A DNA stretch of 59,352 nucleotides from a virus. The stretch covers positions 1 to 59,352 of IMG/VR virus record IMGVR_UViG_3300030406_001933; one strand, given 5' to 3'. Under the pieces are notes generated by a model. It saw only the letters and a list, made by a program, of their open reading frames with translations, did no database searches and had not been told where the DNA came from. Within the stretch, counting starts at the first letter, position 1, and each line of letters starts with the position of its first letter. Positions 14,294 through 22,893 of the stretch are shown here, piece after piece. Made by a program: the position numbers and the translations under genes.

Positions 14294-16438
14294 ATGCCAA
14301 CAGACAATGATACTATTATCAGTACGCTATTTCCTAGTGCATCTGATAATACAAACATTCCTTGTAAGGTGTTTATTGATGACCTTATTGTTAAGTACAA
14401 AGACGATAGGGTTGCAGTAAAAACACTTACACGAGTGTTCTTCAACCAGTGTGTTGAAACATTTGGAATCCCACCAAGTGTACTTCGTTTGACACCCAAG
14501 GGTGCAAGCGAATCTATATCGCTATCCAAAGCGATAGACAAGATGAACAAGGGATTATTATGTTCATTGATACTACAAACTAGCAATCATCTAGAAAAGT
14601 CTGACCCAACACAAGCATTACAGCAAGTGATACTTGAGTTGCAAGACAACATAGACGACTGCAGTAGCAACGAAGAAGATGAGAAAGGTAAGAAGTTATT
14701 TGCTTACGGAGTACCATTTAACACTAAAGAACTAGATGTAAGAAACAACACCCACGACACAAGTCAGCTCGGAAGTAAATCATTCCCTGCAGTTGCACTT
14801 GCGAAGAAGCTAGAAGTATTCTTCAACGAGTATGCTTCAACATCTAAAACCACAACCACAACCAAGAAGGAAAAGACAATGACATTTGATGTTAACAAAG
14901 CCAACGATAAAGTTGTTGCTATGGCTATGGCTATGGCAAAGCACGACATTGAAGATGGTCTTGACACTATTGAGAAGTGTGTTCAGAAGAGGTTAGACAA
15001 AGCTTTGCAAGAGTATGGCAACAAGCACACCCTGACTTCTGAGGAACGCGTTTCTCTCAAAGCTAGTGTAGACCTAACAATGCCAACCTATACTGAAGAA
15101 GATATTGATAGGATATTCGCAGAGAATCAAGATGATGCGAGAGAATATCTACCTTCTGATGTAGAACCCAAAGACGACAAGTCCAATGAACCAAGCAAGC
15201 AACCAGTCAAGCCTGTCAAGATAGACAAGCCAGAACTCAAGCCTGCTGTTGAGTCAATGCTATCACAGATGACATCTGGTGTAGTTACTGACATTGAGGA
15301 GTTGTTGCAAACCAAATCACAGCTCGCAGAGTTGCAATCAAGTTCAGAAAACTTGAAGAAAGAGTTGTCTACATTACGATCTCGTTCGTTCGCTGCCCAG
15401 GCAGCTTCAACAGGTGAGGCTAAGGTAGACGGCAAGAAGCTGAAGTATGAAGTGGTGATGCGTAAAGCATCTGACATCTTCAGAAACCCTAGGTCTGGTC
15501 GTAAGATTACACAGCTAGACTTTGAGATACCTACCTTGATATGGAAAGATGATGAGGGCAAGGTTGTCAGACACCCTATGTGTCCAGACACCAATGTCAA
15601 TTATCAGTTCAGAGCATCACACCTTATCAAGTTCTTGACTGCGTATCTGCTTGGTAAGAATGTTTGGCTACACGGACATACTGGTACTGGTAAGACTACT
15701 TTGCCAGAGCAAGTTGCTTCGTTGATTGGTCTACCATTGTTCCCATTGAACTTGGATTCACAGCTGGAGAGAGCAGACTTGACTGGTCAGACCAATCTGA
15801 TTGAGCAGAATGGTACAACCATTACCAAGTTTGTTGAGGGTATCTTACCAACATCAATGGTATTGCCTTGCTTCCTTGTGCTTGATGAGATTGATGCAGG
15901 TAAGCCTGACATTCTCTTTGCTATACAGAGAGCAACAGAAGGTAAAGGTCTACTGCTTACAGAAGATGGTGGTAGATTGGTTAAGCCACACCCATTGTTC
16001 AGATTTGTAGCTACTGCAAACTCTCGTGGTCAAGGTGATGAACACGGCGTCTATGCAGGGGTCAGACCTATGAATGGTGCGTTGCTTAACAGATTCGGTA
16101 CTTTCATTGAGATAGACTATATGACACCTGAAGAGGAGTCAGCACTTCTTGAAAGAGAGTACAAGCTACCGAAAGATATTACGAAGAACTTGGTAGAGTT
16201 TGCCAAGCTATGTCGTAAGGCTTTCAAGTCTGGAGAAACATCTGTTCCAGTATCGCCAAGAGATACAACAGCAGTTGCTGAGTTCTACACTCACTACTCT
16301 GCTGTATTAACAACCAAGACGCAAGCTATTGAGTATGCCATTGACAATGCAATCCTATCTCGTTGTCCGATAGACAACAGACAGAGAGTTGTTGAGTTGG
16401 CTTCTCGTTGCTTTGCTGATTGTAAATTCACAAACTAG
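14294..16438 (+). CDS. CobS-like (MoxR-type) AAA+ ATPase with long N-terminal extension
   Basis: 714 residues. The C-terminal half is an AAA+ module: Walker A GHTGTGKTT at about 460-468; a region with ADLTGQTNLIEQNG; Walker B FLVLDEIDAGKPD near 530-540; sensor RFVATANSRGQGD near 570; and arginine-finger segment GALLNRFGTF near 600. This matches the CobS/MoxR branch, which acts with VWA partners as a chelatase or conformational remodelling machine. The first about 400 residues are low-complexity, acidic and coiled, unlike bacterial CobS (about 330 residues). Starts at ATG 14294 after AAAAGGAGGTCTGT. An in-frame ATG at 14879 after AAGAAGGAAAAGACA could give a shorter form. The VWA partner lies two genes downstream. 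Confidence 0.85.
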   Translation: MPTDNDTIISTLFPSASDNTNIPCKVFIDDLIVKYKDDRVAVKTLTRVFFNQCVETFGIPPSVLRLTPKGASESISLSKAIDKMNKGLLCSLILQTSNHLEKSDPTQALQQVILELQDNIDDCSSNEEDEKGKKLFAYGVPFNTKELDVRNNTHDTSQLGSKSFPAVALAKKLEVFFNEYASTSKTTTTTKKEKTMTFDVNKANDKVVAMAMAMAKHDIEDGLDTIEKCVQKRLDKALQEYGNKHTLTSEERVSLKASVDLTMPTYTEEDIDRIFAENQDDAREYLPSDVEPKDDKSNEPSKQPVKPVKIDKPELKPAVESMLSQMTSGVVTDIEELLQTKSQLAELQSSSENLKKELSTLRSRSFAAQAASTGEAKVDGKKLKYEVVMRKASDIFRNPRSGRKITQLDFEIPTLIWKDDEGKVVRHPMCPDTNVNYQFRASHLIKFLTAYLLGKNVWLHGHTGTGKTTLPEQVASLIGLPLFPLNLDSQLERADLTGQTNLIEQNGTTITKFVEGILPTSMVLPCFLVLDEIDAGKPDILFAIQRATEGKGLLLTEDGGRLVKPHPLFRFVATANSRGQGDEHGVYAGVRPMNGALLNRFGTFIEIDYMTPEEESALLEREYKLPKDITKNLVEFAKLCRKAFKSGETSVPVSPRDTTAVAEFYTHYSAVLTTKTQAIEYAIDNAILSRCPIDNRQRVVELASRCFADCKFTN

Positions 16439-16450
16439 AAAGGAGTGTCT

Positions 16451-16768
16451 ATGAAAGTTGTTGATTTACAAGCCCGTACCCCTGCGACAGGGGACAGGGA
16501 TAGGACAACATATATCATCAAGTCAGAAGAGGACTTCAGAGAGTTCATCAAGAAGTACGAGAAAGATGTGATGTGCGATTTGAAGTCTGTATCTGACTGG
16601 CAAGTTGTAGACAAAGAAGATGACTACAATGATATGTGGCAAGAAGAAGATGATAAGCTATACCCATCTGGGTACAAGCTTATGATTAACGAGTACGAAA
16701 ACAAACCCAATGTTATATCTTATCTCAAAGACAAGATAATCAACATTGAAACATTTTACTTATCGTAA
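16451..16768 (+). CDS. Hypothetical acidic protein between the AAA+ and VWA genes
   Basis: 105 residues from ATG 16451 (AAAGGAG six bases upstream). Strongly acidic with aromatics (DDYNDMWQEEDDKLYPSG near 65-82), a soluble alpha/beta look, no family recognised. Its placement between the ATPase and VWA genes, with strong ribosome sites on each, makes it a candidate adaptor, inhibitor or substrate of that pair. Confidence 0.7.
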   Translation: MKVVDLQARTPATGDRDRTTYIIKSEEDFREFIKKYEKDVMCDLKSVSDWQVVDKEDDYNDMWQEEDDKLYPSGYKLMINEYENKPNVISYLKDKIINIETFYLS

Positions 16769-16780
16769 AGGAGGAAGCTT

Positions 16781-18718
16781 ATGAGTAATGATGTCTTTTA
16801 CTTACCACCTGATGACCCTGATTTAGATAGGGAATACATCACTGGTGAGGAGTTCCAACGAGGGACTAAAACTGCTGTGCGTACACTATCGTCTGACTTT
16901 GATACAGATGTTGTGTTTGCAGGCGAGCAAGCCAAGACTGATGGCAAACAAGTTGTGCTACCATTGACTGATGCAGACAAGATGATGACGCATAGACAAG
17001 TTGAAGTTGGTCGTGGCTATGCCAATCACGAAACTCTACACAAGTTGTTGACTGACTTTGATAGTGGTCAAGCTTGGTTGAGAAAGCAACACGAAGAAGG
17101 TAAGCACTATACTGCATCAATGGGACAAGCTATTGAAGATGTCCGTATTGAGAATGGTGGTGTCAAACTATACTCTGGTATTGGTAAGTCAGTTGACAAG
17201 ACTGCCGAGCAAGTCTGTAAGGAGTTCAAGAAGATTGCAGACAAGCAACCAGAGATATGCAAAGACCCTTGGAAAGTGTTGCCTGTTGCTGTGACTTGGG
17301 CAGGCAGAATCAAGATAGGTTATCCTAGTGCTACTATCAAACAAGCACTAGCCAATCTATCGCCAGAGATACAAGACAGAGCAAACAAAATTGCAGATGC
17401 TGTGTTGTCTATACCACACGGAGTCAAAGGGGTTGGTCAAGTCAACCAATCGGAGGCTCACGAGGGTAGTAGACAAGGTATGCAATTTGCCGAGCGTGTT
17501 GTTCAAGAACTTGCCAAAGATGTTCCACCACCACCACCCGAAGAACAAGAGAAAGAAGTTGAGGGTAATAGTGGTTCGGGCAGTGGCAAGGACAATGATG
17601 AAGCACACAATGGAGAAGCAGAACAAAACAAATCTCAGACACGAGGTCACGGAGCTTCTTCAAGTGAGTTGGAAACAACATTGATTCAGACAGAGCCACA
17701 CGCATTTGATCCTAACCTAGACCAAGTGACCAAGCATTTCTCAAGAGAACACGAGAAACACAAAGGTCATAGTGTGCAGAAGGGTTCGTTCACATACGAT
17801 GGTGACAAGATTGAAGAGCCTAGACAAGCACTGAGAGAAGCTGAACACTATCGCGTGCAGTATGACAAAATCAAGAAGAATCTTGGTAGCAGACTAGCGA
17901 CTATGAAAAGAAAGCTAGAGAAAGCACTGATTACCAAGCTTGATATTGAGTATGAATCATCTAGGTCTGGTCGGTTGCACCTACGAGGTAGAGCACCACA
18001 GATTATGATGGGTATGGATAATGTTCGTAGACGAAGAACAGAAGGTAATGAGATAGATACTGCTGTGTCTATTCTTGTTGACTGCTCTGGTTCAATGTCT
18101 GGTTCACCTATGGCACTTGCAGGTCAGTCTGCTATTGCTTTGGGTGAGTGTCTACAATCAGGTCGTATACCATTTGAGATTGTTGGACACACTACATTCC
18201 ATTGGAGAAAGGAAATGAGAGAGTTGTTGTGGGAAGCACACGACAAGGGATTTAGATACGAACGAGAGTGTGGTGTCTATATGCCAGTGTTCAAACCATT
18301 CAACAAGGAACTCAACAAATGCAAACATCTAATGGGGTTCATACCTACAGCCGCTGACAATTCCAATGCAGATGCAGACGCAATCTTGATGTGTGCTGAT
18401 AGACTTATGCAACGAACAGAATCTAACAAGATTATGATGGTACTTGCAGATGGCTATCCTGCTTGGCACGGCTCACGAGGTGGTCGTAGTCAGAATGAAA
18501 TCACAAGAGATGCTGTTGATAAGGTAGACAAAATGGGTATCAAGTCAGTTGGTATTGGTATTGATTGCGATTCAGTCAAGCAGTTCTTTCCGAGATGGGT
18601 TGTTGTCAATGATGTAGACGACCTTGCTAAGAACACACTAGACCAAGTTGCCAAGATGATACTCGGTGACAGATTCCATATTGATAACAGCGACCTTATC
18701 AAAGCCAAGGCTAGTTAG
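16781..18718 (+). CDS. CobT-like VWA-domain protein with HExxH motif
   Basis: 645 residues. The C-terminal VWA domain has a complete metal-ion-dependent adhesion site: DCSGSMSGS near 434-442, a GHTTF Thr near 475 and LADGYP near 565. The N-terminal part has HETLH at 83-87 followed by EDVRIE at 119-124, the arrangement seen in the CobT-like family (HE..H then ED.RIE) and reminiscent of a zincin. A Pro/Glu/Ser-rich linker (about 245-310) joins them. It would be the partner of the CobS-like ATPase, as in AAA+/VWA chaperone pairs. AAAGGAGGAAGCTT precedes the ATG. Cobalt chelation is unlikely to be its role, since no CobN or corrin gene is present. Confidence 0.85.
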   Translation: MSNDVFYLPPDDPDLDREYITGEEFQRGTKTAVRTLSSDFDTDVVFAGEQAKTDGKQVVLPLTDADKMMTHRQVEVGRGYANHETLHKLLTDFDSGQAWLRKQHEEGKHYTASMGQAIEDVRIENGGVKLYSGIGKSVDKTAEQVCKEFKKIADKQPEICKDPWKVLPVAVTWAGRIKIGYPSATIKQALANLSPEIQDRANKIADAVLSIPHGVKGVGQVNQSEAHEGSRQGMQFAERVVQELAKDVPPPPPEEQEKEVEGNSGSGSGKDNDEAHNGEAEQNKSQTRGHGASSSELETTLIQTEPHAFDPNLDQVTKHFSREHEKHKGHSVQKGSFTYDGDKIEEPRQALREAEHYRVQYDKIKKNLGSRLATMKRKLEKALITKLDIEYESSRSGRLHLRGRAPQIMMGMDNVRRRRTEGNEIDTAVSILVDCSGSMSGSPMALAGQSAIALGECLQSGRIPFEIVGHTTFHWRKEMRELLWEAHDKGFRYERECGVYMPVFKPFNKELNKCKHLMGFIPTAADNSNADADAILMCADRLMQRTESNKIMMVLADGYPAWHGSRGGRSQNEITRDAVDKVDKMGIKSVGIGIDCDSVKQFFPRWVVVNDVDDLAKNTLDQVAKMILGDRFHIDNSDLIKAKAS

Positions 18719-18719
18719 T

Positions 18720-18893
18720 ATGGCTCGTAAATGGAAACCCAAAAGAAGATATACTATTCCCTCGTGGTGGTTTGCGTTAGCACCACATTCTTCTTACGAT
18801 TTTTGGATTAAGATTGCCAAGCATTGTGAGAGGAAAGGGATTAGGAAAAATAACCTTAACGCAGTCAAAGATGTAATAAAGGAGTACAAATGA
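18720..18893 (+). CDS. Hypothetical basic aromatic protein, 57 residues
   Basis: ATG 18720 lies one base after the VWA stop, so translation is coupled. The product is basic and aromatic (MARKWKPKRRYTIPSWWFAL at the start) and overlaps the next gene by four bases. No family recognised. Confidence 0.55.
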   Translation: MARKWKPKRRYTIPSWWFALAPHSSYDFWIKIAKHCERKGIRKNNLNAVKDVIKEYK

Positions 18894-19153
18894 AACATCT
18901 AAAACAACCGATTATACAAGCACTGGAAGATGCTATATTGCGTAAAGCTAATTCAGACCCAGAGTTTGTATGTAGTGTAGTAACCAATACTAACTGGGAT
19001 TTATCGGATTCTATCGCAGACAAGTCAAATATCATAGATGGCGTGCGTGCTATAGAATATCCTTGTAATCCCCACTATTGTATTGTCCGACTTGTCAGAC
19101 AGAATGAATCTGTTATACTGAGAGCAGACAATGTAATAGGTTTTTACGATTAA
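18890..19153 (+). CDS. Hypothetical protein, 87 residues
   Basis: AAAGGAGTACAA precedes the ATG, which overlaps the previous stop. Mixed alpha/beta product with three Cys; the middle (EYPCNPHYCIVRLVRQNESV near 56-75) looks like two beta strands. Function unknown; part of the run of small genes following the VWA gene. Confidence 0.65.
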   Translation: MKHLKQPIIQALEDAILRKANSDPEFVCSVVTNTNWDLSDSIADKSNIIDGVRAIEYPCNPHYCIVRLVRQNESVILRADNVIGFYD

Positions 19154-19176
19154 CCCTAACCATAAGGAGTACTATT

Positions 19177-19647
19177 ATGACTAAGAAATATGAAGATGAG
19201 ATAGCGAGTTCAGAACTAGAGAAACTCGGTGTCACACAACCCAAGCCTAAGAGGACATATCCTGCAGACCAAGTAGGTAATGACTTTGATTGGATAGATG
19301 ACGATATAGATAGTGTCTTTGCAGAACAAGATAACCAAGCAACATTGTTCCCAGATGCTATCCCAGAACATCTTGATACAAGAAAGACCAAGATTGTTGA
19401 TGATGACAAGGGTGTTATTGATAGAGAGTCTATCACATACACAACTGAAGAATACAACGACTTGTGTAATAACATATTCAAAGATGTTTGTGACTTGCTA
19501 GAAACAAGACAGATTATCTTTGGGACTGGCAAGGCTAGTCAACGATTGAAAAAGATACTGAAGGCTTACATACGAACTCAATGTGTATATTTAGACAATG
19601 GCTTTGAAGATACTAACACTGAGTACAAGAAGATTAGAGTAGAGTAA
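19177..19647 (+). CDS. Hypothetical acidic protein, 156 residues
   Basis: ATAAGGAGTACTATT precedes the ATG. The N-terminal half is disordered and acidic (DFDWIDDDIDSVFAEQD near 36-52), the C-terminal half helical with Cys residues. It overlaps the next gene by one base (TAATG). No family recognised. Acidic, partly disordered early phage proteins are often DNA mimics or scaffolds, but no specific evidence supports this here. Confidence 0.65.
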   Translation: MTKKYEDEIASSELEKLGVTQPKPKRTYPADQVGNDFDWIDDDIDSVFAEQDNQATLFPDAIPEHLDTRKTKIVDDDKGVIDRESITYTTEEYNDLCNNIFKDVCDLLETRQIIFGTGKASQRLKKILKAYIRTQCVYLDNGFEDTNTEYKKIRVE

Positions 19648-20000
19648 TGCCTAAGAAATTGAGTCCTGCTGACGAACGCTATCTAGCTTGGAAGAAAGAG
19701 AAAGACAGCAAAGTCAGTAGGTCTACAATATCCGATGATGACAGCTCACAGTCTGGCAAGGCGAGCGAAACAATAAATGTAGACAAAGGTCAAGCTTTTA
19801 TTTTGATTAAGTCTGCTAAAGATATGCAAATCGCTATTTGCCCAGAGAATGAGAAGCAATTGAAAGAGGTAGAATTAATTGCTATCGGACTTTATATGTG
19901 CCTATCCAAAAAGAAATGGACAGACGCACTCATAAAGAGAACTCATCAATTTCTATCTGAAAAACTTAACCCTAACGATAACGATAAAGGAGGTCTGTAA
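19647..20000 (+). CDS. Hypothetical protein, 117 residues
   Basis: Starts at the ATG overlapping the previous stop. Charged N-terminus, a Ser-rich linker (about 26-45), then a compact alpha/beta region. The last codons encode LNPNDNDKGGL because the recurring leader CCTAACGATAACGAT followed by AAAGGAGGTCTGT, which serves the next gene, lies within its 3' end. Function unknown. Confidence 0.65.
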   Translation: MPKKLSPADERYLAWKKEKDSKVSRSTISDDDSSQSGKASETINVDKGQAFILIKSAKDMQIAICPENEKQLKEVELIAIGLYMCLSKKKWTDALIKRTHQFLSEKLNPNDNDKGGL

Positions 20001-20500
20001 TGGCTGATGTAAGTAAAGTAATCGCAAAATTACTTGGTGGTGTAGATGAAAAAACCATTGAGAAGGTTGCGTATGTGGTTGTTCAAGCAGTTAGCAAACT
20101 GAAAGAAGAACCATATGTAATGATACCAAAGAAAGACATTGGTAATGGCAAGGTCAAGTCTTTGGGTAAGAAACCTAGAAGGTGGGGCAAAGTGATAGAC
20201 TCTATTGACTACACTGCTAAACCAACTGGGTATGCACTGAAAGGTAATTGGGCGAATGTCTACGATTTGACCAAGCACCCACAGGATACGGTCGTGATGA
20301 TAAATATTCCATACATAGGTTTATTACTTGGTAAGGTTGTTTATCATTCAACACATACTGGTAAGTATGCCAATGGTAATCAGTATGAAGTAAAACATTT
20401 TGTAGCCGATCAACAATTTGATGATGGTCAGTATGCAAATGTAATTACTAGATGTAGACAACTTGGTGTTCCACAGGAAGCGAAGGTGTCTAATGGATAG
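20000..20500 (+). CDS. Hypothetical protein, 166 residues
   Basis: TAATG overlap with the previous gene and AAAGGAGGTCTGT directly upstream indicate strong, coupled translation. N-terminal helices (1-50), a basic segment (GKKPRRWGKVIDS near 55-67), then a beta-rich C-terminal half with many Tyr and Gly residues. No family recognised. The strong ribosome site suggests abundant product. Confidence 0.65.
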   Translation: MADVSKVIAKLLGGVDEKTIEKVAYVVVQAVSKLKEEPYVMIPKKDIGNGKVKSLGKKPRRWGKVIDSIDYTAKPTGYALKGNWANVYDLTKHPQDTVVMINIPYIGLLLGKVVYHSTHTGKYANGNQYEVKHFVADQQFDDGQYANVITRCRQLGVPQEAKVSNG

Positions 20501-20675
20501 ACAAATAACAATACTCATCAAAGACACTGACGGCAAGTTCAAATCCTTTCCTAAGATACCAGATGAATTGCTAGACAAGATAAAGCAATTCGTTCAAGAG
20601 GAAATTGACAATAACAATCACAATGAAACTGAAGAAAAGGAAGATGAAAATGTTGAAAGTAAAAGCGAGGGGTAA
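20493..20675 (+). CDS. Hypothetical acidic small protein, 60 residues
   Basis: ATG 20493 overlaps the preceding stop. The product has a short beta/alpha start (MDRQITILIKDTDGKFKSFP) and an acidic, Asn/Glu-rich disordered tail that overlaps the integrase start in another frame by about 26 bases. It may couple translation of the integrase. No family recognised. Confidence 0.5.
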   Translation: MDRQITILIKDTDGKFKSFPKIPDELLDKIKQFVQEEIDNNNHNETEEKEDENVESKSEG

Positions 20676-21624
20676 GACCTTATATATAAGTGGTACTTTT
20701 ATGGGTCAAAGAGTAAGGCAATCAACTGGCTTACCAATCCATAATAAGAAGAAGGCAGACCTAATGCGATTAGGTATTGAGAAAGATATATTTGATTATC
20801 AAATGGGTCTATCTCACAAGTTCGTAAATGAAAACAGAAAATGGCAAGAGGCTGTAGAGTTATATAGCAAACACAAGGTAGACTTGTCTGATGTGACTAA
20901 GCTTGTTGTAAGTTATCTTTCACCACTGGATAGCTACAAATTTGTCAGGATTAGACCTGACCTCATAGACGACTTGTTATCTGCCAAAGTAAGTGGGAGT
21001 TCATTGAATCGGTATAGAAATGTAGCTAATGCTATAATCAACTATGCCAACAAGGTGTGGGGTACTGATGTTGATAGAGTTCCTAACCCTAAAGTAGACG
21101 ATTCAAGGGACGAACACCTAGTCAAGCACGAAGTTAAGAACCTTCTAAGTGTTGCAAAATTACAACATATGTACCACTACGAGTTCAGAAGCCTTATTTT
21201 CTGCGGTCTACGACTAGGAGAGCTGTTGCAATTAGACCACAGCAACTACGATCGTACATCAAATACCTTGTTTATACATAGGCATACCAAGAATACTAAG
21301 ACTAATTCAAGGTCTATTCCTATCGCTGACAAGGAACTACAAGATTTCTTTGGCTCAAAAGCCAAGGGGATAATGTTTGATAAGGTGCTTTCAAAGAAAT
21401 TGAATAGCATTTTACGAGCATTGTTAAGAGGTATAGGTGTTTCGCGTAATGTAAGAGTACACGATTTACGACATACATTCGCATACCTACTTGCTCAGAG
21501 TGGAGCCGATTTAGGTGACATTCAATTACTAATGGGTCACAAAGATATATCACAGACAATGAGATATAGAGGGTGGATTCGTAGTAGAGCAGAGAAACAC
21601 ATAAGTAAAACACTAACCATATAA
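20650..21624 (+). CDS. int: Tyrosine recombinase (integrase)
   Basis: 324 residues from ATG 20650, chosen because AAAAGGA lies eight bases upstream. The SAM-like core-binding domain spans about 60-150. The catalytic domain carries Arg188 (CGLRLGELLQL), His271 and Arg274 (HDLRHTFAYL), His297 (MGHKD) and nucleophile Tyr306 (QTMRY), a complete set. It would integrate phage DNA at a chromosomal attachment site. No tRNA-like attP core is evident next to it. It lies at the end of the early block, followed by two HTH proteins. Either the phage is temperate or the enzyme resolves replication multimers; integration is the likelier role. Confidence 0.92.
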   Translation: MLKVKARGKTLYISGTFMGQRVRQSTGLPIHNKKKADLMRLGIEKDIFDYQMGLSHKFVNENRKWQEAVELYSKHKVDLSDVTKLVVSYLSPLDSYKFVRIRPDLIDDLLSAKVSGSSLNRYRNVANAIINYANKVWGTDVDRVPNPKVDDSRDEHLVKHEVKNLLSVAKLQHMYHYEFRSLIFCGLRLGELLQLDHSNYDRTSNTLFIHRHTKNTKTNSRSIPIADKELQDFFGSKAKGIMFDKVLSKKLNSILRALLRGIGVSRNVRVHDLRHTFAYLLAQSGADLGDIQLLMGHKDISQTMRYRGWIRSRAEKHISKTLTI

Positions 21625-21643
21625 CTATAAAGGAGTAATAACT

Positions 21644-22102
21644 ATGACTATTAAACAAACTTGGTTAAGCAAGGGTCAAATCGCGTTGGATAACGCAAGG
21701 AAGAAAGGCTTTAATGTTAAAGAACTTCCTAAACCACTCAAAGATGAGATAATTGAATTCCACGAGGCAGGCATATCAGTAAAAGATATTGCCGAGCATT
21801 TCAATCTAATGGAATTTGCAGTCAATCATTGTTTGGGTATCAAGCAGAATAGTGGGCTTCAGTCTACCAATAAAATAAAACCTTCCCCAAAACAGGTGCA
21901 GCAGCGTAGCAGCATCAAATCAGAGGTTAAGGTAGACGAGGAATACCATAGTCTAAATGTAAGTAGAAAAAGCTATGATTATGTGAGTTCACTAGCAACT
22001 ATACTTGGAACGACAAGACGAGAGATTGTTGATAGAATGACTACTTATCTTCAGAAAGAGAATAACAAAGATTTCTTGAAGAAGAGCATTAAAGATGAGT
22101 AG
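21644..22102 (+). CDS. Putative DNA-binding protein (HTH-like)
   Basis: 152 residues, with CTATAAAGGAGTAATAACT before the ATG. A helix-turn-helix-like stretch at about 38-60 (FHEAGISVKDIAEHFNLMEF), a basic Gln/Ser linker, and a C-terminal part (YHSLNVSRKSYDYVSSLA then TRREIVDRMTTYL) that resembles a ribbon-helix-helix. It overlaps the next gene by eight bases and follows integrase by 19, so it may act as excisionase or regulator of integration. Exact class uncertain. Confidence 0.55.
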   Translation: MTIKQTWLSKGQIALDNARKKGFNVKELPKPLKDEIIEFHEAGISVKDIAEHFNLMEFAVNHCLGIKQNSGLQSTNKIKPSPKQVQQRSSIKSEVKVDEEYHSLNVSRKSYDYVSSLATILGTTRREIVDRMTTYLQKENNKDFLKKSIKDE

Positions 22103-22313
22103 GGCGAGGCTAGTAAATAAACTCTTTGATGAAGTACATAAAAGAGGAGATACGATAACTCGCGTCTGCAAAAAGGCAGGACTCTCTGAGTCAACCGTAC
22201 GCTCTTGGCGTAGACACGAACCTTTGCTTGGCAACTTTATTGCATTGGTAGAGGCTAGTGGTGGGAAAATAGAACTTCACTACGATAACAAAAACAATAA
22301 GGAGAAACTATGA
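22095..22313 (+). CDS. Small HTH DNA-binding protein
   Basis: 72 residues. Residues 18-42 (DTITRVCKKAGLSESTVRSW) fit a helix-turn-helix as in Cro or transposase heads. The remainder ends in a beta strand (GGKIELHYDN). Overlaps both neighbours by a few bases, so it is co-translated. Candidate excisionase or phage repressor; direction not decidable. Confidence 0.6.
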   Translation: MSRARLVNKLFDEVHKRGDTITRVCKKAGLSESTVRSWRRHEPLLGNFIALVEASGGKIELHYDNKNNKEKL

Positions 22314-22864
22314 ACATCTTTTATATAGATACAGACCCAGTCAAATCAGCAAACTTTCATTGTGACGCACACTTACGCAAGATGATAATTGAGTATGCAC
22401 AGATAATGTGTGTTGCACATTGGAACTCAACTGATGAATCGGATCTTGAACGAGCTGTAAGAAATAATTTGTATAGACCAGTACATCAGAAACACCCCAG
22501 TACAATTTGGGTCGGTCATCACCCTATGGCTTATTCATATACATTCAGTATGTGGGACGAACTACATAAGATATATATAAATAGGTATGGAAAACAACAC
22601 GCAAGTTTTAGATTGAGGGAAACAATAGTCAACCTGCCCCAGCCCCTGATTGAGAAACTTAAAAATTGTGTAGACAACCCTTGGTATTCCCCACCCCCTA
22701 TGTGCTTTGGTAAAGATTACGAACATATCAAAGTGGGTGTTGACCCAACTTCACACGAAGCTGTGGTAAATGCTTACCGAGAATATTATAGACAAGGCAA
22801 GTCACGATTTGCTTCTTGGGGTGGAGATAGGAGTTTACCGAGGTGGTGGTTACAGGTGGCTTAA
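22310..22864 (+). CDS. Pyrimidine-dimer DNA glycosylase-like protein
   Basis: 184 residues beginning MNIFYIDTDPVKSANFHCDA and continuing HLRKMIIEYAQIM, HPSTIWVGHHPMAYSY, WDELHKIYINRYGKQHAS and AYREYYRQGKSRFASW. This ordered pattern corresponds to the Pyr_excise-type family common in marine phages, distantly related to T4 endonuclease V. It would repair UV dimers, useful in sunlit water. AAGGAGAAACT precedes the ATG, which overlaps the previous stop. Activity on dimers in this subfamily is assumed from annotation, not shown by the sequence. Confidence 0.7.
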   Translation: MNIFYIDTDPVKSANFHCDAHLRKMIIEYAQIMCVAHWNSTDESDLERAVRNNLYRPVHQKHPSTIWVGHHPMAYSYTFSMWDELHKIYINRYGKQHASFRLRETIVNLPQPLIEKLKNCVDNPWYSPPPMCFGKDYEHIKVGVDPTSHEAVVNAYREYYRQGKSRFASWGGDRSLPRWWLQVA

Positions 22865-22869
22865 ACATC

Positions 22870-22893
22870 TTGGTCAAAGGTATCGTAGACCAA
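22870..22893 (+). terminator. Hairpin after the glycosylase-like gene
   Basis: TTGGTC (22870-22875) pairs with GACCAA (22888-22893), followed by an A-rich stretch instead of T. It may be a weak terminator or processing site. The 118 bases to the next gene are otherwise featureless. Confidence 0.35.

Noticed and set aside
20521-20560. tRNA-like T-arm GTTCAAATCC
   Set aside because: It lies in a coding frame with no acceptor or anticodon stem around it; no tRNA gene found in the window.
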